Source of the DNA: Plutella xylostella
Taxonomy: Eukaryota; Arthropoda; Insecta; Lepidoptera; Plutellidae
Direction: 5' to 3'
NCBI RefSeq assembly: GCF_932276165.1
Contig: NC_063995.1
Coordinates: forward strand, 3,162,001 to 3,226,000
Length of the DNA stretch: 64,000 bases
In this document: positions 1 to 13,600 of the stretch, piece by piece
Layout of the letters: each line of letters starts with the position of its first letter
How positions within the stretch are numbered: the stretch's first letter is position 1
The notes under the pieces: generated by a model
Database searches by the model: none
What the model saw: the letters and a program-made list of their open reading frames with translations, nothing else
Told to the model about the DNA's origin: nothing
Made by a program: the position numbers and the translations under genes

Positions 1-1574
1 TAAACAAATTAATGGATGGCACTTCTTTTCTGAGTTCAGGAAAAGTACATTCAAATATAATAGTATATCTTTTTATAATTCTAAAACTACTATGTAGACA
101 AATTTATTTACATCACTTTTGTGTCTTGTATGTTCTCCATTCGTTCTACTACAGTAAACGTTAGAGATTAATAAATTAATATCATAATAATAACAATCGT
201 ATATAAAATATAAGCAAATCGTACACGCACACTACTACTTGTAAGAGACTTTCCAAATGACTAGTACTATTTTTAAAACATAGATATAATTATGTATGGA
301 ATACCTAGCCTACCTGTAAATAGGTACTAAGATTTCGTGATTCTAAAATGTTATAATTATAATATTTTAAAAGTAAAGCAAGCATAAATAAATGTAAACA
401 TGAGTATTAGCTATGGTAAATATAGAGATTTGTACAGGGCATAAAAAGGGTAACGAGGCGCGAACCTGTCTAGAACGGCTTTCAACTCTAGTATAGCAAA
501 GTAATTCCTTCCAGGTTGCTTTATAAGCTAGAGTTATACATAGTTATTATGTATAATAAATTGTCTATAAATTAAATTTGACCTAACAAGTAACAGTTAG
601 TAGAAGCGAAATTTGCACACCTTTGATTGCGCTCTGTTACTCACATTAAGTTTAGTATAAAGTGGAAGCGAGTGCAAAGAGGGGGCCTACTGTACATAAC
701 TATTAAGAGCATTAAGTACCTAGTATATTAATAATATTGTATAACTCAATGCATAATCTAATGCTCAACAAACTTATTAGTCTCTTTTTATAAAATAATT
801 ATATAATTTTTGTGCTTTATACTATTATTATTTTTACTTATATCATATTTAAACACATTAGGTCTTTCTGAGTCATTCATCATTGGGTAGTTGCACAAAC
901 AATCTACATTGTATTAAAAACTCAAGTGTTTCTATTTATCTTTTAGGTAAGTAGGTACTATACGGGATAGTGTGGAAATCTAAATTATAATTATGTAGGT
1001 ATAATAAACTTAAAGAGTTTTTTTTACCTACACTAACCTAAACATGTGACTGATTCAGAATTTGGCCTGTTAGTACTCTTATCTTACACCAATCAGAACA
1101 TTTAACTTTATTTACGAGTCACTACAACAATCTATACTTTAAAATTAAGTTTACCAAAAGCGGCATCCACAAAATTTGATACCTTTATCTTATAGAGAGT
1201 AAATTGTACCTCTTCAAAAAGTTCAATATCTACGTAACAACAGTATGATTAAATATATTTTGGGTAATATTACTCACGTTCGTTATATAATTGTGCACCA
1301 TTTAGGTTTTATCATGGTCTAAGAAGAAAAGGCCTACATCTGTTAGAATAACAATTATTGTAGGTACCTAAAGGAAAAATAATTATACTTACGTTTAGTT
1401 TATTAAACTACTTAGCATTTTCTGTGAAAACGGGATATCTAGGCTGCGAACTGCGAAAGAGCGCAATATGTGGGTTATTATAACACATCGCAAAACAAGA
1501 CCTTTGTTTCTCAGACCACGCGCTTAGTCTACCATTGTATATTATGTATACTGGTTGTTAATATAATCATATAT
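1..1574 (-). other. GARNL3 3' UTR and downstream DNA
   Basis: AT-rich, no coding signal on either strand. Possible minus-strand AATAAA poly(A) signals occur at 1399-1404 and 1108-1113 (TTTATT on the plus strand). I cannot tell which is used. No other gene is visible to the left edge. Confidence 0.4.
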
Positions 1575-1662
1575 TTATATGTCGTCGGTGGGCGTGTCCC
1601 CGCCGCCGCGCGACCTGCTCTCCAGCCGAAGTTCTGCCAGCTTCTGCCGTATGCTGTTTGGC
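1575..1662 (-). CDS. GARNL3: GARNL3 exon 23, stop codon
   Basis: Residues 894-922: SIRQKLAELRLESRS, then GDTPTDDI and TAA at 1575-1577. The acid-then-Ile ending recalls the family's DEDIIDLK. The acceptor is TTTCAG, and frame matches exon 22 exactly. Confidence 0.87.
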
Positions 1663-4600
1663 CTGAAATATCACCATATTTACATTTGAACCCTTAATCG
1701 TTAAAATGACTAATAAAGTTCGATTCTTCGTTAAACTGAAGCAATAATAACTACCTACTTGTACTTTTCTAGATAGTCGTTAGGTTGCCGATCTATACAT
1801 AGAAAAGGGGGTTCTGTGCTACCAACGTCTACATTATTTAACATCGAATTGAGGATTTCGTGATTCATCTCCTTACTTCTGGGCCAGCATAAAATCTTAG
1901 TAGTAGGTATCTACACTACATAGTTTCTGGCGTTGGAGCAGTCAGTAGCTTCGTAGGTATATTTGAGGTTACCCTGCTCGTGCCCAAATTGTTCGTTCCG
2001 TTATTGTTATTTGGAGGTAACCTACATCTCAACCGTATTATTGCATTTGTTTTACCTTTCTGAGAAGAAGGAGGAGACGACCTGGTCAGCGGACACGGAC
2101 TGGCGCTGGTACGTGCCGGCGCTCAGGTTGCTCTGCGGGATCTTGTAGATGCGCACGCAACGGGAACTGTTCTCTGGAAGCACTGGAATAAAGTAATATA
2201 ACATTGTAAAGCTTGAGACGGTATATACCCGCATTTCATCATAATTACAGAATATTACGTACGTAACCTAGTCTGAGGCTTTCTGGCATCTTGAAAACTT
2301 CAGACAGATAGACACTTGCCTGTCACACCTCTCAGCACAAGCTTGCTTTGTGTTAGGGTCCCGTACGTAAAAGCCTAGTCTGAGGCTTCCTGGCATCTTG
2401 AAAACTTCAGACAGATAGACACTTACCTGTCAACCCTCTCAGCACAAGCTTGCTTTGTGTTAGGGTCCACCAATACGCACTGGTCCCGCTTGGTGCATGG
2501 ACTAGGTCTAATACCCCTTCCCTGTAAGGAGAGCCGTGCCTCAGCAGTGGGGACGTGATTGGTCGATGATGATGACGTATATACTTATATGAAAGTCATT
2601 GGTATAGTTACCTGGCTACAGATCCTCACCGAATGATCCACCATAGAGCTGTTCCGGGCTGCAAAATCTCGGGGCAAAGTGGCCACAATGATAGGCGACC
2701 TACGATAGTAGATTACACCTTAAGAAGAAGTATAGTCAGGTACCTTGTGGCGAGCTGGGCGGGCTGACGGGCGCCATGCGCGTGAGCGGCGGGCGCATGT
2801 TGTCGTGCTCGGAGGACACGGAGCTGCTGCGGCTGGATGCCGACGCCGTGTCCGACGTGCGCGCGCCCCCGCCCGCAGCGCCCCTGGGAATGGAAACACG
2901 AATCTTTAGCATCCACTATGCAACACGGTGGTTTCTTTCACACATATCTACATATATGCCAGAGCAACTAACGCATACAAAGTGGACTATTGGCGCCCAT
3001 CCGAGCTGATGCTGATGGCAGTCAGGTGATTTAGTTTATTATTTAATATTGACCGGTGTGTTTCCAAAGGTTTTCTTTCACTTGCATTCAGATTTACTAT
3101 TTATTTGACTCACTGCCTTCCACTTCACACCATGACAACAGAGGCTTCCACAATCTCGGAAAGATCCGACCTAACCCAGTACTAACACGGTCCAGTGGAC
3201 TTCACCAAGACTTTTAATTACGGTTGCGGAAGTCCGGGAACATCCGACCTTATCTGCAATAACGCGGGCAGGCAGTAGACCTCCATCTACAGTATTAATT
3301 CCGGTTGCGCAAGTTAGAGCCATACATCGCGCACAACCACCAGTGAGTGCTGACCTGTTCTCATTATCCTCGTCGTCGGCGGCGTACTGACGGCTCATCT
3401 GGCGCACCAGGTCGTACTCCAGCCCCAGGCACGGGTTCACGTCGCGGCTGAGAGGCACGTACTCCGGCGCGCATGCCACGTAGAATATGTCCTGTAGGAG
3501 GGACAATATTACATAAGTTACATGTTACATAATGTAACTTCCTCATAAAGAAGGAAATAGTAAAAGGTAACTCGGAGAAAGAGAGTCGTGAAAATGTTAA
3601 GGGCCAGATAGACGTATGAGTAAGTACGCGTACTTAAAGCTCGACGAACTTTTTTGTTTGTGAAGTACCCAAGTGTTAAGGTGGCAAACGGGCGAAAAAG
3701 GTCGTTGAGCTAAAAGTACGCGTACTTACCCGCACGTCTATCTGGCCCTTAAAAGAGCAAAGAGCAATTTAATTTATCGAAGAAAACCTCAATGTGTTTG
3801 GAAATCAAAGACAGCAACCACAGGCTACAATGTTAACTAGAAACGGTTAGCCACGACTGGGTCGCAAAGTGAAAAGTTTATTTTTAACGTAAGTTGGTAA
3901 CTTTGCCAACAAGCTGTCTTTCGAATATCGTAGTTTAATTGGATACCGTCGTCGTTAGTGCACGGGATTCGTTCTAGCATTCACGATATAATTTATGTAT
4001 ATTGTATACCCTACACTGGATAAGTACCTAAAAGTTATAATTATATACCTACGTATGTTGATTGTATTAGCTCGGTAGGGATCTAACTTGGATTAGCTAG
4101 GACATAACATCTATTTCCTATGTTAATTTATGGATACCTAACCTGAATCTGTCGCCCTATTGTAATACGTAAGTTAGTAGCACTATATTACTGCGCCATT
4201 GTAATAAATTTTAACTGATGGCTTGTAGTTAGTAAAGTTCTGATAGCTCTTGTACCGAAGGTCCCGGGTTTGAATGAATAAACTTAGTTTTGGTACAATA
4301 ATCTAAAAATAAACGATGCTTTGGTGCCCTAGGGCAATCACAGTTGGCGCATTATTCAACTCCCACGGAGCTACGTAATGTAGCGATCAATTTCGCTGCC
4401 TTGGGGCTAGTTTGTTGACAGTCGGACACTCACTTATTGAGTCGGCGAGGCAGAGCGGCGTACCGTAAGTAATGCGGTAAACTTGTGCGCTTCTAATCGC
4501 AACGTTACTTTTAAGTGTCGACGAAACGATTGAATGGTGTAGTGGTTAGTGACCCTAATTGCTGTGCCGAAGGTCCCGGGTTCGATTCTCGCACGGGACA

Positions 4601-7600
4601 GATATTTGTTGAAAGACAGATATTTGTACTCGGGTCTTGGGTTGATATGTGAATAATATTTATCTGTCTAGACTAGATATACCTATCAGCTGTCCGATAC
4701 CCATATTACAGGCTCTGCCTAACTTGGGGTCAGATAGCCGTGTGTGAGGTGACCCCATATATTATTATTATTAATGTAATTTATGGAATTTCTACGACTT
4801 AAATTATTTCTCAAAAAATAGATTATAATTATGTTACCCGCTTCCCGCACAGCACTTTGAGTCCGGGGATGCAGGCGGCGTGCACGAGCGAGCCGTTGGC
4901 CACCAGCCGGATCTCCAGCAGGTCCTCCGCAAACGCCATTATGTACGGAAACGCACACACTGGAAACAAGGGTTACTATAGTTGCAGGGTGTTCACTCTA
5001 TGTGACGAAAATTGAAGTTACGGGGCGCTGCTACGCGAGCCACGACTCTATATCGTTTTATTAAACACAGATTGCAGATTGCACTCTCACAGCTCTTGTT
5101 CGTTCGTTTAACGTCAGTATAGTATAGAGTACCCTACAGGTCTAGTAAGAATAATACTATTTGTACTCACTGGAGTATACGTTACACTGGATAAGAGGCG
5201 AAGGAAATCAATGATTTTTGAATACTGAACACCTGACTTGTTTATAAAAGTGTAAAAGTGCTAGTGCTTACCAACAGCCGCGGGCACGGTGGTCCAGTGG
5301 AAGTCGTATTCCGCGTCGCTCTCCAGCCCTCTACTCGTCAAGCGCTCGAAGTGACACGTGTCTAGAACGAAGTAAATTACATTACATTGGTCAGTGTAGG
5401 CGGTGGGGTACCTACATAATAGTATGTATAAAGTATGCACTTCAATTGTTTTACTCAAGCTACTTGCAGCAGTTTCTTGCGATGGGTAGATCGTACATAC
5501 AGCGTGTTCCGATTTGTATCATCTCCGGTATGGCATTGGTTAATGGGATACCCTGTATAAAATGAAGTCCTAGCTAGCCAATGTTAAAGGGCTTAAGAAT
5601 AGCACAAATAAATTAATTGTAATCAAGGAATGTATAATATAATAGGTAAGTACTTACGATTGTAACAGAGAACGATCTGTCCGTCGCGGTCGTCTCCTAT
5701 CCGGAGTGCATTCACGAGCGTCCCTCTTCTCGAACTTTCCTCCGAACTGTCGGCCCTTTTTACAGCCTGAAAATGTTACAAATAACTTTTTATAAAGTTT
5801 CTGTGCTAACCAACGGGTTCTTTGCTGGAAAAGTGGTCATGAGTCTGTATATTTACCTGTCCAGTTCCGGATTCTAGAATCTCCCAATGCTGTTTGTAGC
5901 CTACTACCATAAACCCTACTTCGCCTTCCATCAGCTTTACCAATATTGGTGTTTCGCTTAGCTGTATATCCTGAAAACAGCAGTTTGTTAGTCTTAGTTG
6001 GTAGGTATAACTTATAAACTAACTTGCATGGAAATAACCCAGTTTAAAAAAAAATTAACTGTAGGTACTTAGATGATAAAAATAGATGCGGTACTCTGAT
6101 ATGTGTGAACTCGAAGCCCATCTCGCAGTCTTTGACCTCCTCCGCGAGCAGCAGCACGCGCCGCCCCACCGCTATCGCCAATATCGTCTTACCGCCTTCT
6201 ACAACAAACAAGTAAGTTAGTTTAGTAAGGTTGAAAGGAAACTTTAGAGCAGTCACGTGTAAGTTATCAGAAAGGGCTAAGAAGGAAGAGGCCCGGCGTA
6301 GGTTTCCATGTATTTTTATGACATGCCGCATTAGACCGCTGTATCGAGGCAACGCAATGGGCTATAATGGGGCCTCACCCTAGCACCTCCATTCAGTAAC
6401 ACCGCCACTCACCAGTCTCAAGCAAATCAAAGCAGTGCGCAGTCTTAGTCCTGGGCAGTCTCGCGTGCTTGCAGTCCTGCAGCGGGCGCATGGCCCAGGC
6501 GCCGGCGGCCAGCTCGGGCAGCGGCAGCGCGTACACGCCCGCGCCGCCCGCGCCGCCCGTGGTGGAGCCGCCCAGGGTGACCCGCGCGCCCACGCGGAAG
6601 AGTCCTGCGCGCTCGGTCACCCGCGCCGCGCGCACGCAGCCCTCCCAGCGGAGCACCACCCGCGTCGTGCCGCTCTCTGCAAGAGAACGTCGGGTATTAA
6701 GGAGCGTTCCCACTATATCGTAATGATAAATACATTTATCGTTGGACGACTATCGTATGGATCCAATGCAGCAATGGATCGCGACAACATTGTATTGCAA
6801 TGTCTTAAAAAAAACATGGATGAAAATAGAAAGAAAGAAAGAAAGAAAGATACATTTATTTGACACACTGAGACAGAATAATAAGACAAATAAAAGAAAA
6901 AGAAACAACAACAAAATAAAGAGAATACTTAATACAGAACAAACAAAACAAATAAAGGTTGCTGTCCAGAGTGTCAAAACGGCACCAGCTCAGCATATGC
7001 TATGGAAATACATGAAAATACACATACTGTAAGTCATATAATAACCGACATTAGACAATATTTTGATCGTGGCTACAATAGATTTTCAGTCACAAATTAT
7101 TAGTAATAACGAATCTTAGGCGAGCAGCCTGATATGTCGATGGCATTGATCAAGTAGTAAGGAGTTTCGAGGTGTAGCTGACTGCAGTAAAATTATCGTT
7201 ACGATTGGATGGACGTACCAGCACACCAATCAGGCTCATATATCCACAACATTGTGTCCTTAAAGACACCAAATAAGAACCGGAACCAGCATACCTTCTA
7301 ATATATAAGTGTTGGACGTAGTAGACAGCAGCAGTCGGCCTTCAGACAGCTGCTCGGCGCAGACCGGCGTGGCGGGCAGCGGCGCCGCGCGCCACACGCG
7401 CCCCTCCCACGGCGCGCGTCTGGACCCGCCTGACCCTGGGTAACAGAGCATTTATTAGGAACCTAGAGTATTTAGAGGAAATATAAGATAGAGACGCTCC
7501 CGTGCCGACCCTGCAGGATTCACTGTGATTAGGAACCTAGACTAGGCCAGATAGAAGATAGAAAATGCTCCCGTGTATTATCTGTTCAAAGGTGGTGCCG

Positions 7601-10600
7601 AAGAGGTGAAAGCGAGATCCGTAGTGTTAGTGGATAGCATTTCTGGGGTGCCATAGGACTACAAGATGCGATAGAAGACTATACTTGGGTGATGACATTA
7701 GGATCATTCCTTCTATTCTAGTATTGGGCAAGCACCTTGAGATGGTAGTCATATTATTATCATGTCATATTTGGTCTGGGTGACATATACCTCTACAACA
7801 GACTAGGGACAAAGTATTGTATATGGCTCTTGCTTTTAGGGCTGGACGGTAATTCGAGCGTCCGCAGACCAGATGACATCATCACCAGCGTAATAACCGA
7901 TTAGGTCGCTGCCGATGGCTATCTTAGTGTTTGTTTTCTAATCAATTCACACATACCAGTAGACACCAAACTCGTCGGCGCGTCACCCCGCAGCACGGCG
8001 TCCAGTTTGAGCGCCTGCCCCACGTGCAGGAAGCGCTCCGTGCGCGCCGCACCCGCGCCCCCCGCGCCCGCGCCGCCCGACCACACGTCCGACAGCGCGC
8101 GACGCGACAGCATCGGCTGAGGGGGGAAGCTTTTGTTGTTAGGGAAGGTTCGTGAATAGTGATAATGATCTGCAAGACACGGCAGTTAGGGGCTGCGACT
8201 AAATTGACTAGTTAATCGTCGATCTGTAACGACGGTGACAAACCCTGGTCCAGCTCTAGCCTCTCGGTTCTAATGTTTGTCACCGACACGCTGATCCAAA
8301 GAAATCTTAAAATTTCAATTAGTTATGTCTCAGAAATTATTTCATGAGTAGGCATCGAGAGCAATTTTAATTAATTTCAAAAGCCTCGAGCCATCATAAA
8401 ATTGCGAGTATCAACATTCCTCCCTTTGTTGATTGAACAAAAGACGCTTCCGCGCGCAGACTGATCCTTTAAAATTACATGACAAAGAACTATTAAGCAT
8501 TATCCTGTATAATATTTTCAGTCATCTCAGCCCGCAAAATAAAAGCAATTAGGTATAAGTACCTAGGTGCATTATGTGCGTCAAGAACATAAAATACATA
8601 AACATCTCGTATTTTTGGTGCTAATAATTATCTATTTTTAACCGACTTCAAAAAAAGGAGGAGGTTCTCTATATATATTTTTTTATAATAAGATAAGTCT
8701 AACACTGGCTGCAGTCTGTGGATTAGAATAATAGCGAGAGAGTTTATGGACTGTAGAGGATTTCCATTATAACTATTTCATCTAGCTCGCAAGACCTCCA
8801 AACCCGATTTACAAGTTGTTCTTCCTCTTGTATTCAAACATTAGTAGCATTTTGAAAGCGTGCTGTTATAAACGAAGCAGATTCGAGGCAATCACAAACA
8901 CCGAACGAAAGTGGTCAAAGCGCCGCCGATCGAAAATAATAATAGTCGTTCGATTCCCGGTCGGAGTCACTCGGAGCACATATTTAAATAAAAAGCTTAC
9001 AGTTATCTCTAAAATCAAGGGATGTGTCTGATAACACGAAATAGGTCTAGTAAATTGAGATTAACAGAGGTGGCCAATCCAGTATTGGCTTTCAAAGCGC
9101 ACTAGAAAAAATCTGTTTCGCATGCTGCAATAATAAATAAATATCATCATCATCAACACAACCGATCACGTCGTCGCTAGTACTGGAGCACGGATCTGCA
9201 TCCAAAGAAGGGTTTTAGGCCTAGCCCACTACAAGCTTGTGCTGAGTGAGTTGTCGGGTAAGTTGTCAACCCATAAACAAGGTAGAAGTGCATTGTGCTG
9301 GCCCTGCACTCACCACCTTGTGGTCGGCGCAGTGCTCGGCGTAGATGTCCCGGATGAGCGTGTCCAGCGTGCGCTGCCGCTTCAGCGCGAACGTGGGCGT
9401 CTGGAACGCGGCCTTCTCGCCGTTCATCAGCTTCACCTGGACAAGACAGATGTGTCAGTAAAATCGATTTAGTTTTGTTTTTAGATGTGTACCCTAAGTG
9501 CATGTGCTCATTCTAAACGGCGATACGGCTCGCAATCTTTCACGTAAGTGAAAATGTACAACGAAAAGCGGGTGCGTCAGTCACCTCTGACTACCCCTTT
9601 GGTGATTACTACGTGGGAAGTCGCGAGCCGCATCGCCGCCGCCGTTTGGTTTATGTTGCAGTTGCAAAGTGAGGCAAGTGTAAGGGATCTTAGCAAAGTT
9701 TTTCATGGAAATCTGTTAAAGTCATGAAGTCATAAAGCCCATGTTCTTGGCATAGATTAAAAGAATGTAAAAATTATAAAGGTCGCTCAAATATGTAGGT
9801 ATCAACTAATAGTACCTATAAGTACTAAATAATGCGGATGCCTCTCTAATCCCAAGCGCCTTAGATAACTCGTGCGTTAAATTAGGTACGAATGAGCTTT
9901 GCACATTCCGAGCTTCCTTCTAAATTAACTCCTGTTTATCTGTACACAGTGCAGACCATTATAAATGAATCCGATATTAGCTTTAAGTGACTGGAAACTA
10001 AAACCAATATTTACTTGCTTTCTAGATATAATAAAAGTAGAGTTAGGTACATAATAATGAAAATTTACTGCTGAAAACTCAGCTATCGGAGGATACTGAA
10101 ATTTTTGCTTACCAGTAAAAACTCCCTGAACAGCTGAGGGTCACTGAAGATCGGCGGACAGGGCAGCGAGGGCCCGAACGGAGGCACAGTGTCGTCACTG
10201 TACACGCTGAGTCTGTACCCCTCACCCTCCACCTCCGACACTACTGCGAATATGTCTGTGCCGTGTTCAGGAAATCAATCAATCAATTTTGAATTAGTGA
10301 ATCATTCGACACACGACAGCATGTATGCCATGTATTACATGCTGTCGTGTGTCGAAAACACAGTTTGTTTGCGCTCGAATGACTTCAATAGGCATTACAT
10401 TATAATTATGGTTAAATTGAACGCATATAGCAATGTACCTACCTATGTACCTACCTAAGTTTCATACAATATTTATGTTATTGGGAATTTATGTCTGGTG
10501 CTAAAACCTGAAATTAAACCTATTCATGAGGTAAGGGACGATAATGCTTACTTGATAAAATATACCTACCTACTTAAATCACTGTGCAGTGTTTTATTTT

Positions 10601-13600
10601 ATCAGACTGTATCCAGAGAGCTGATTAAAATATTCAAAATACGAATAGAAAATCATGCAATCATTTTCGTAATTTCCATCATTCTGAAGCAAACTAAATA
10701 TTGTTTGTTGCTATACAAAAGTTTTCTAATAAAAGTGCTGTTTCAATTACAATATTTAACTGCTTATCGAACTTATCCAGTACCTAGTTAGTTACTAAGT
10801 AATTAAAGTTATTTATAAAATGTCGACAGCCATTGTTAATTAAGATTGTGAGATAAAGTCTTTCTAAGCAACCATTAATCCTTTTGAATTTCTGTCCATT
10901 TTCACAATCGCAACAATACAATCTTAATGGAAGTTACAGTATTGTGCAAATTAATGTGAACACGAATGAAAATTTGAAAAAAATACATTTAGTAGTTCTA
11001 AAATAAAAAATCAGAGATATATTAATACAATTTGAGTTATTTTAATAGAAAATGTGTCCTCCCTGGCTTTTATAACTTCTTCAACACGTTTTGGAATAGA
11101 ATCGACATGATTTTAACAGTTTTCTGATATTTACTGGTCTAAAAAACTTGTATGGATTACAGCCTCAATCATTTTAGTTTTTCTTGTGCAATCCGATTTC
11201 CGAAGTCTAACTTTCACGATGGCCCACTTATTTTCATTGGGATTAAGTGCCGGTGAGTTCTCTGGCCATCCAAAGGCATGATATCTTGTTGTCCTTGAAA
11301 TATTTAAACATAATCTTGGACATGTGGAATGGAGCCGAATTTTGTTGAAAAACTTATTGACCGTTATCTTCAAATTTTCTTAGTTCAACTTCTAATCTCC
11401 GTTCTAGCAAGTCACTGTATTTTAGCGAGTCCATCATCCCTTCGATGGGCACAAGTCATCCGGTACCTATATAAGAAAAACAGCCCCAAACTAAGAAAAG
11501 TTGATGCTAACGGTCAATAAGTTTTTCAACAAAATTCGGCTCCATTCCACATGTCCAAGATTATGCTTAAATATTTCAAGGACAACAAGATATCATGCCT
11601 TTGGATGGCCAGAGAACTCACCGGTAATTAATCCCATTGAAAATAAGTGGGCCATCGTGAAAGTTAAACTTCGGAAAACGGATTGCACAAGAAAAACTAA
11701 AATGATTGAGGCTGTAATCCATACAAGTTTTTTAGACCAGTAAATATCAGAAAACTGTTAAAATCATGTCTATTCTATGCCAAAACGTGTTGAAGAAGTT
11801 ATAAAAGCCAGGGAGGACACATTTTCTATTAAAATAACTTAAATTGTATTAATATATGTCTGTTTTTTTATTTTAGAAATAATAAATGTCTTTTTTTCAA
11901 ATTTTCACTCGTGTTCACATTAATTTGCACAATACTGTAATTTGTTGAGTTCTGTATAACGGATTATAACATAATACATGCCGTATTTCATTGGAAATAA
12001 AGGGTATTTCATTTCTGAATATGTATGTTAAAAACATGTTACACGCCCAACGCAATCAAATTCGCTTTTAATTATTTTCAGACGAGAAAATAGTTTGAAA
12101 CCTTTTACAATACACTGCTGAGCGTAATGAAATACTTGTGTATTTCATTTGAGCACAAAGGGTCGCTCTATGGGGCGCAAATCCACTCGCGCGCGCCACT
12201 TCCGGTGTCGCTCAGCGCCCCCCGCCCCCGCCGCGCCCCCGCCGCTTGCGAGGCTCTCGTGTATTCCTGATATATGCATACCAGGAATACACCTTTGTCT
12301 GTACCACTTCCTTAAAATAAAAATAAAAAATATTCTGAAACCCAAATTTAACATGAAAAATCTATTCATGTGCAAACTTTATTAAATATTCGTTCAACAA
12401 ATTAAAATATAAACATATACAGTATTTTCAGTAAAGACATTAATTAATCATGAAATTTTACCCAAAGCGCGTCGCCACATTTCATATAATTATGGCGCGC
12501 ATAATGAAATTTTCCTGCAATAAATCAAAAACCGCTATGTAAAGGATACGTGTGAAGTGGCTCTTGACGCACTGCGGGTTGAAGGTGTTGTGCACGGAGT
12601 CGTCCGTGAACACCACGTTGACGATGTCGTTGCCGATGTGCCGCTTCCTCTCCAGCTGGGGACGGTCGTGGAGTTGTAGAGTAAGAGAATACTTTGCTGA
12701 TGGTTACATATGGTGGTGTACTATTTAATTTCATAAGAATATGTTTTTTTTGTTGAGAAATTTTCAGTAAAATAAAATATAAAGTTAGCAAAATAATGTG
12801 GTTAGTACGGCTATTGGAAATTTGAAAAAAAAAACTGTTCCTATTCGCCATAATAAGATATTGAAGTGATTGACTAAGTTTCTATGTAAAAGCAACAAAA
12901 AGTAAGTATGATAAGAGTCGTATAGCAAAGATTGTACAGAATGAGACCTTGAGCCCCTTACGCGTTTGTTTTAATCAAAAGTTGTTCATCTATAACGACC
13001 TCCATATTCTTGCAATCTATCAAGAAAATGAAAAGACGGCGACAGGCACGCAGCGTGGCTAATTCAATGAAGCTTACATGAGCCGAGAGTGTCTCCACGT
13101 GACGTCGAGTCGACGCTCGCTTCATGAGAGAACATACTGTATAATATAGCTTCACAACATACGAATGAGAGTGTCATGTCACAACGAGATAGAGTCGTTG
13201 TTAGCGCAGTAGACCGTCCAAACTTGGTTAATCGTAAGCTAAAGTGACCCCCCCTGGCACGAACAAGAGTTTGCCTTTAATATAATGTTGCGAGTAACCG
13301 CGGGCTTCCCGCCAGTTATGTGCTGTTGTTGTCGAACTTAGCATGTTAGGAATTCATTATCAACTTACGAAGTCTGTTATAATTATGTTTGTAATACGTA
13401 TGAAAAAGTTTTGCGGAAAGTAAGATGAGATGAGTCAGCTTACGTAAACAAAGGTTCGTGATATAAATGTTTAGGTGTAATTATATGTGTGCGTGCGTAA
13501 TTAGGAGATATAAAGCAGAGCAAGCAAAAATATGAGTTTTTATTTATAATTTAATTCCAATATGCAAATAGCTGACACGAAAATATATTTTCAACGACAT

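Noticed and set aside
6435..6863. 142-codon plus-strand frame
   Set aside because: Antisense shadow of GARNL3 exon 14, whose GC-rich sequence keeps other frames open.
10498..10791. 97-codon plus-strand frame
   Set aside because: AT-rich intron sequence of GARNL3 with no family resemblance.
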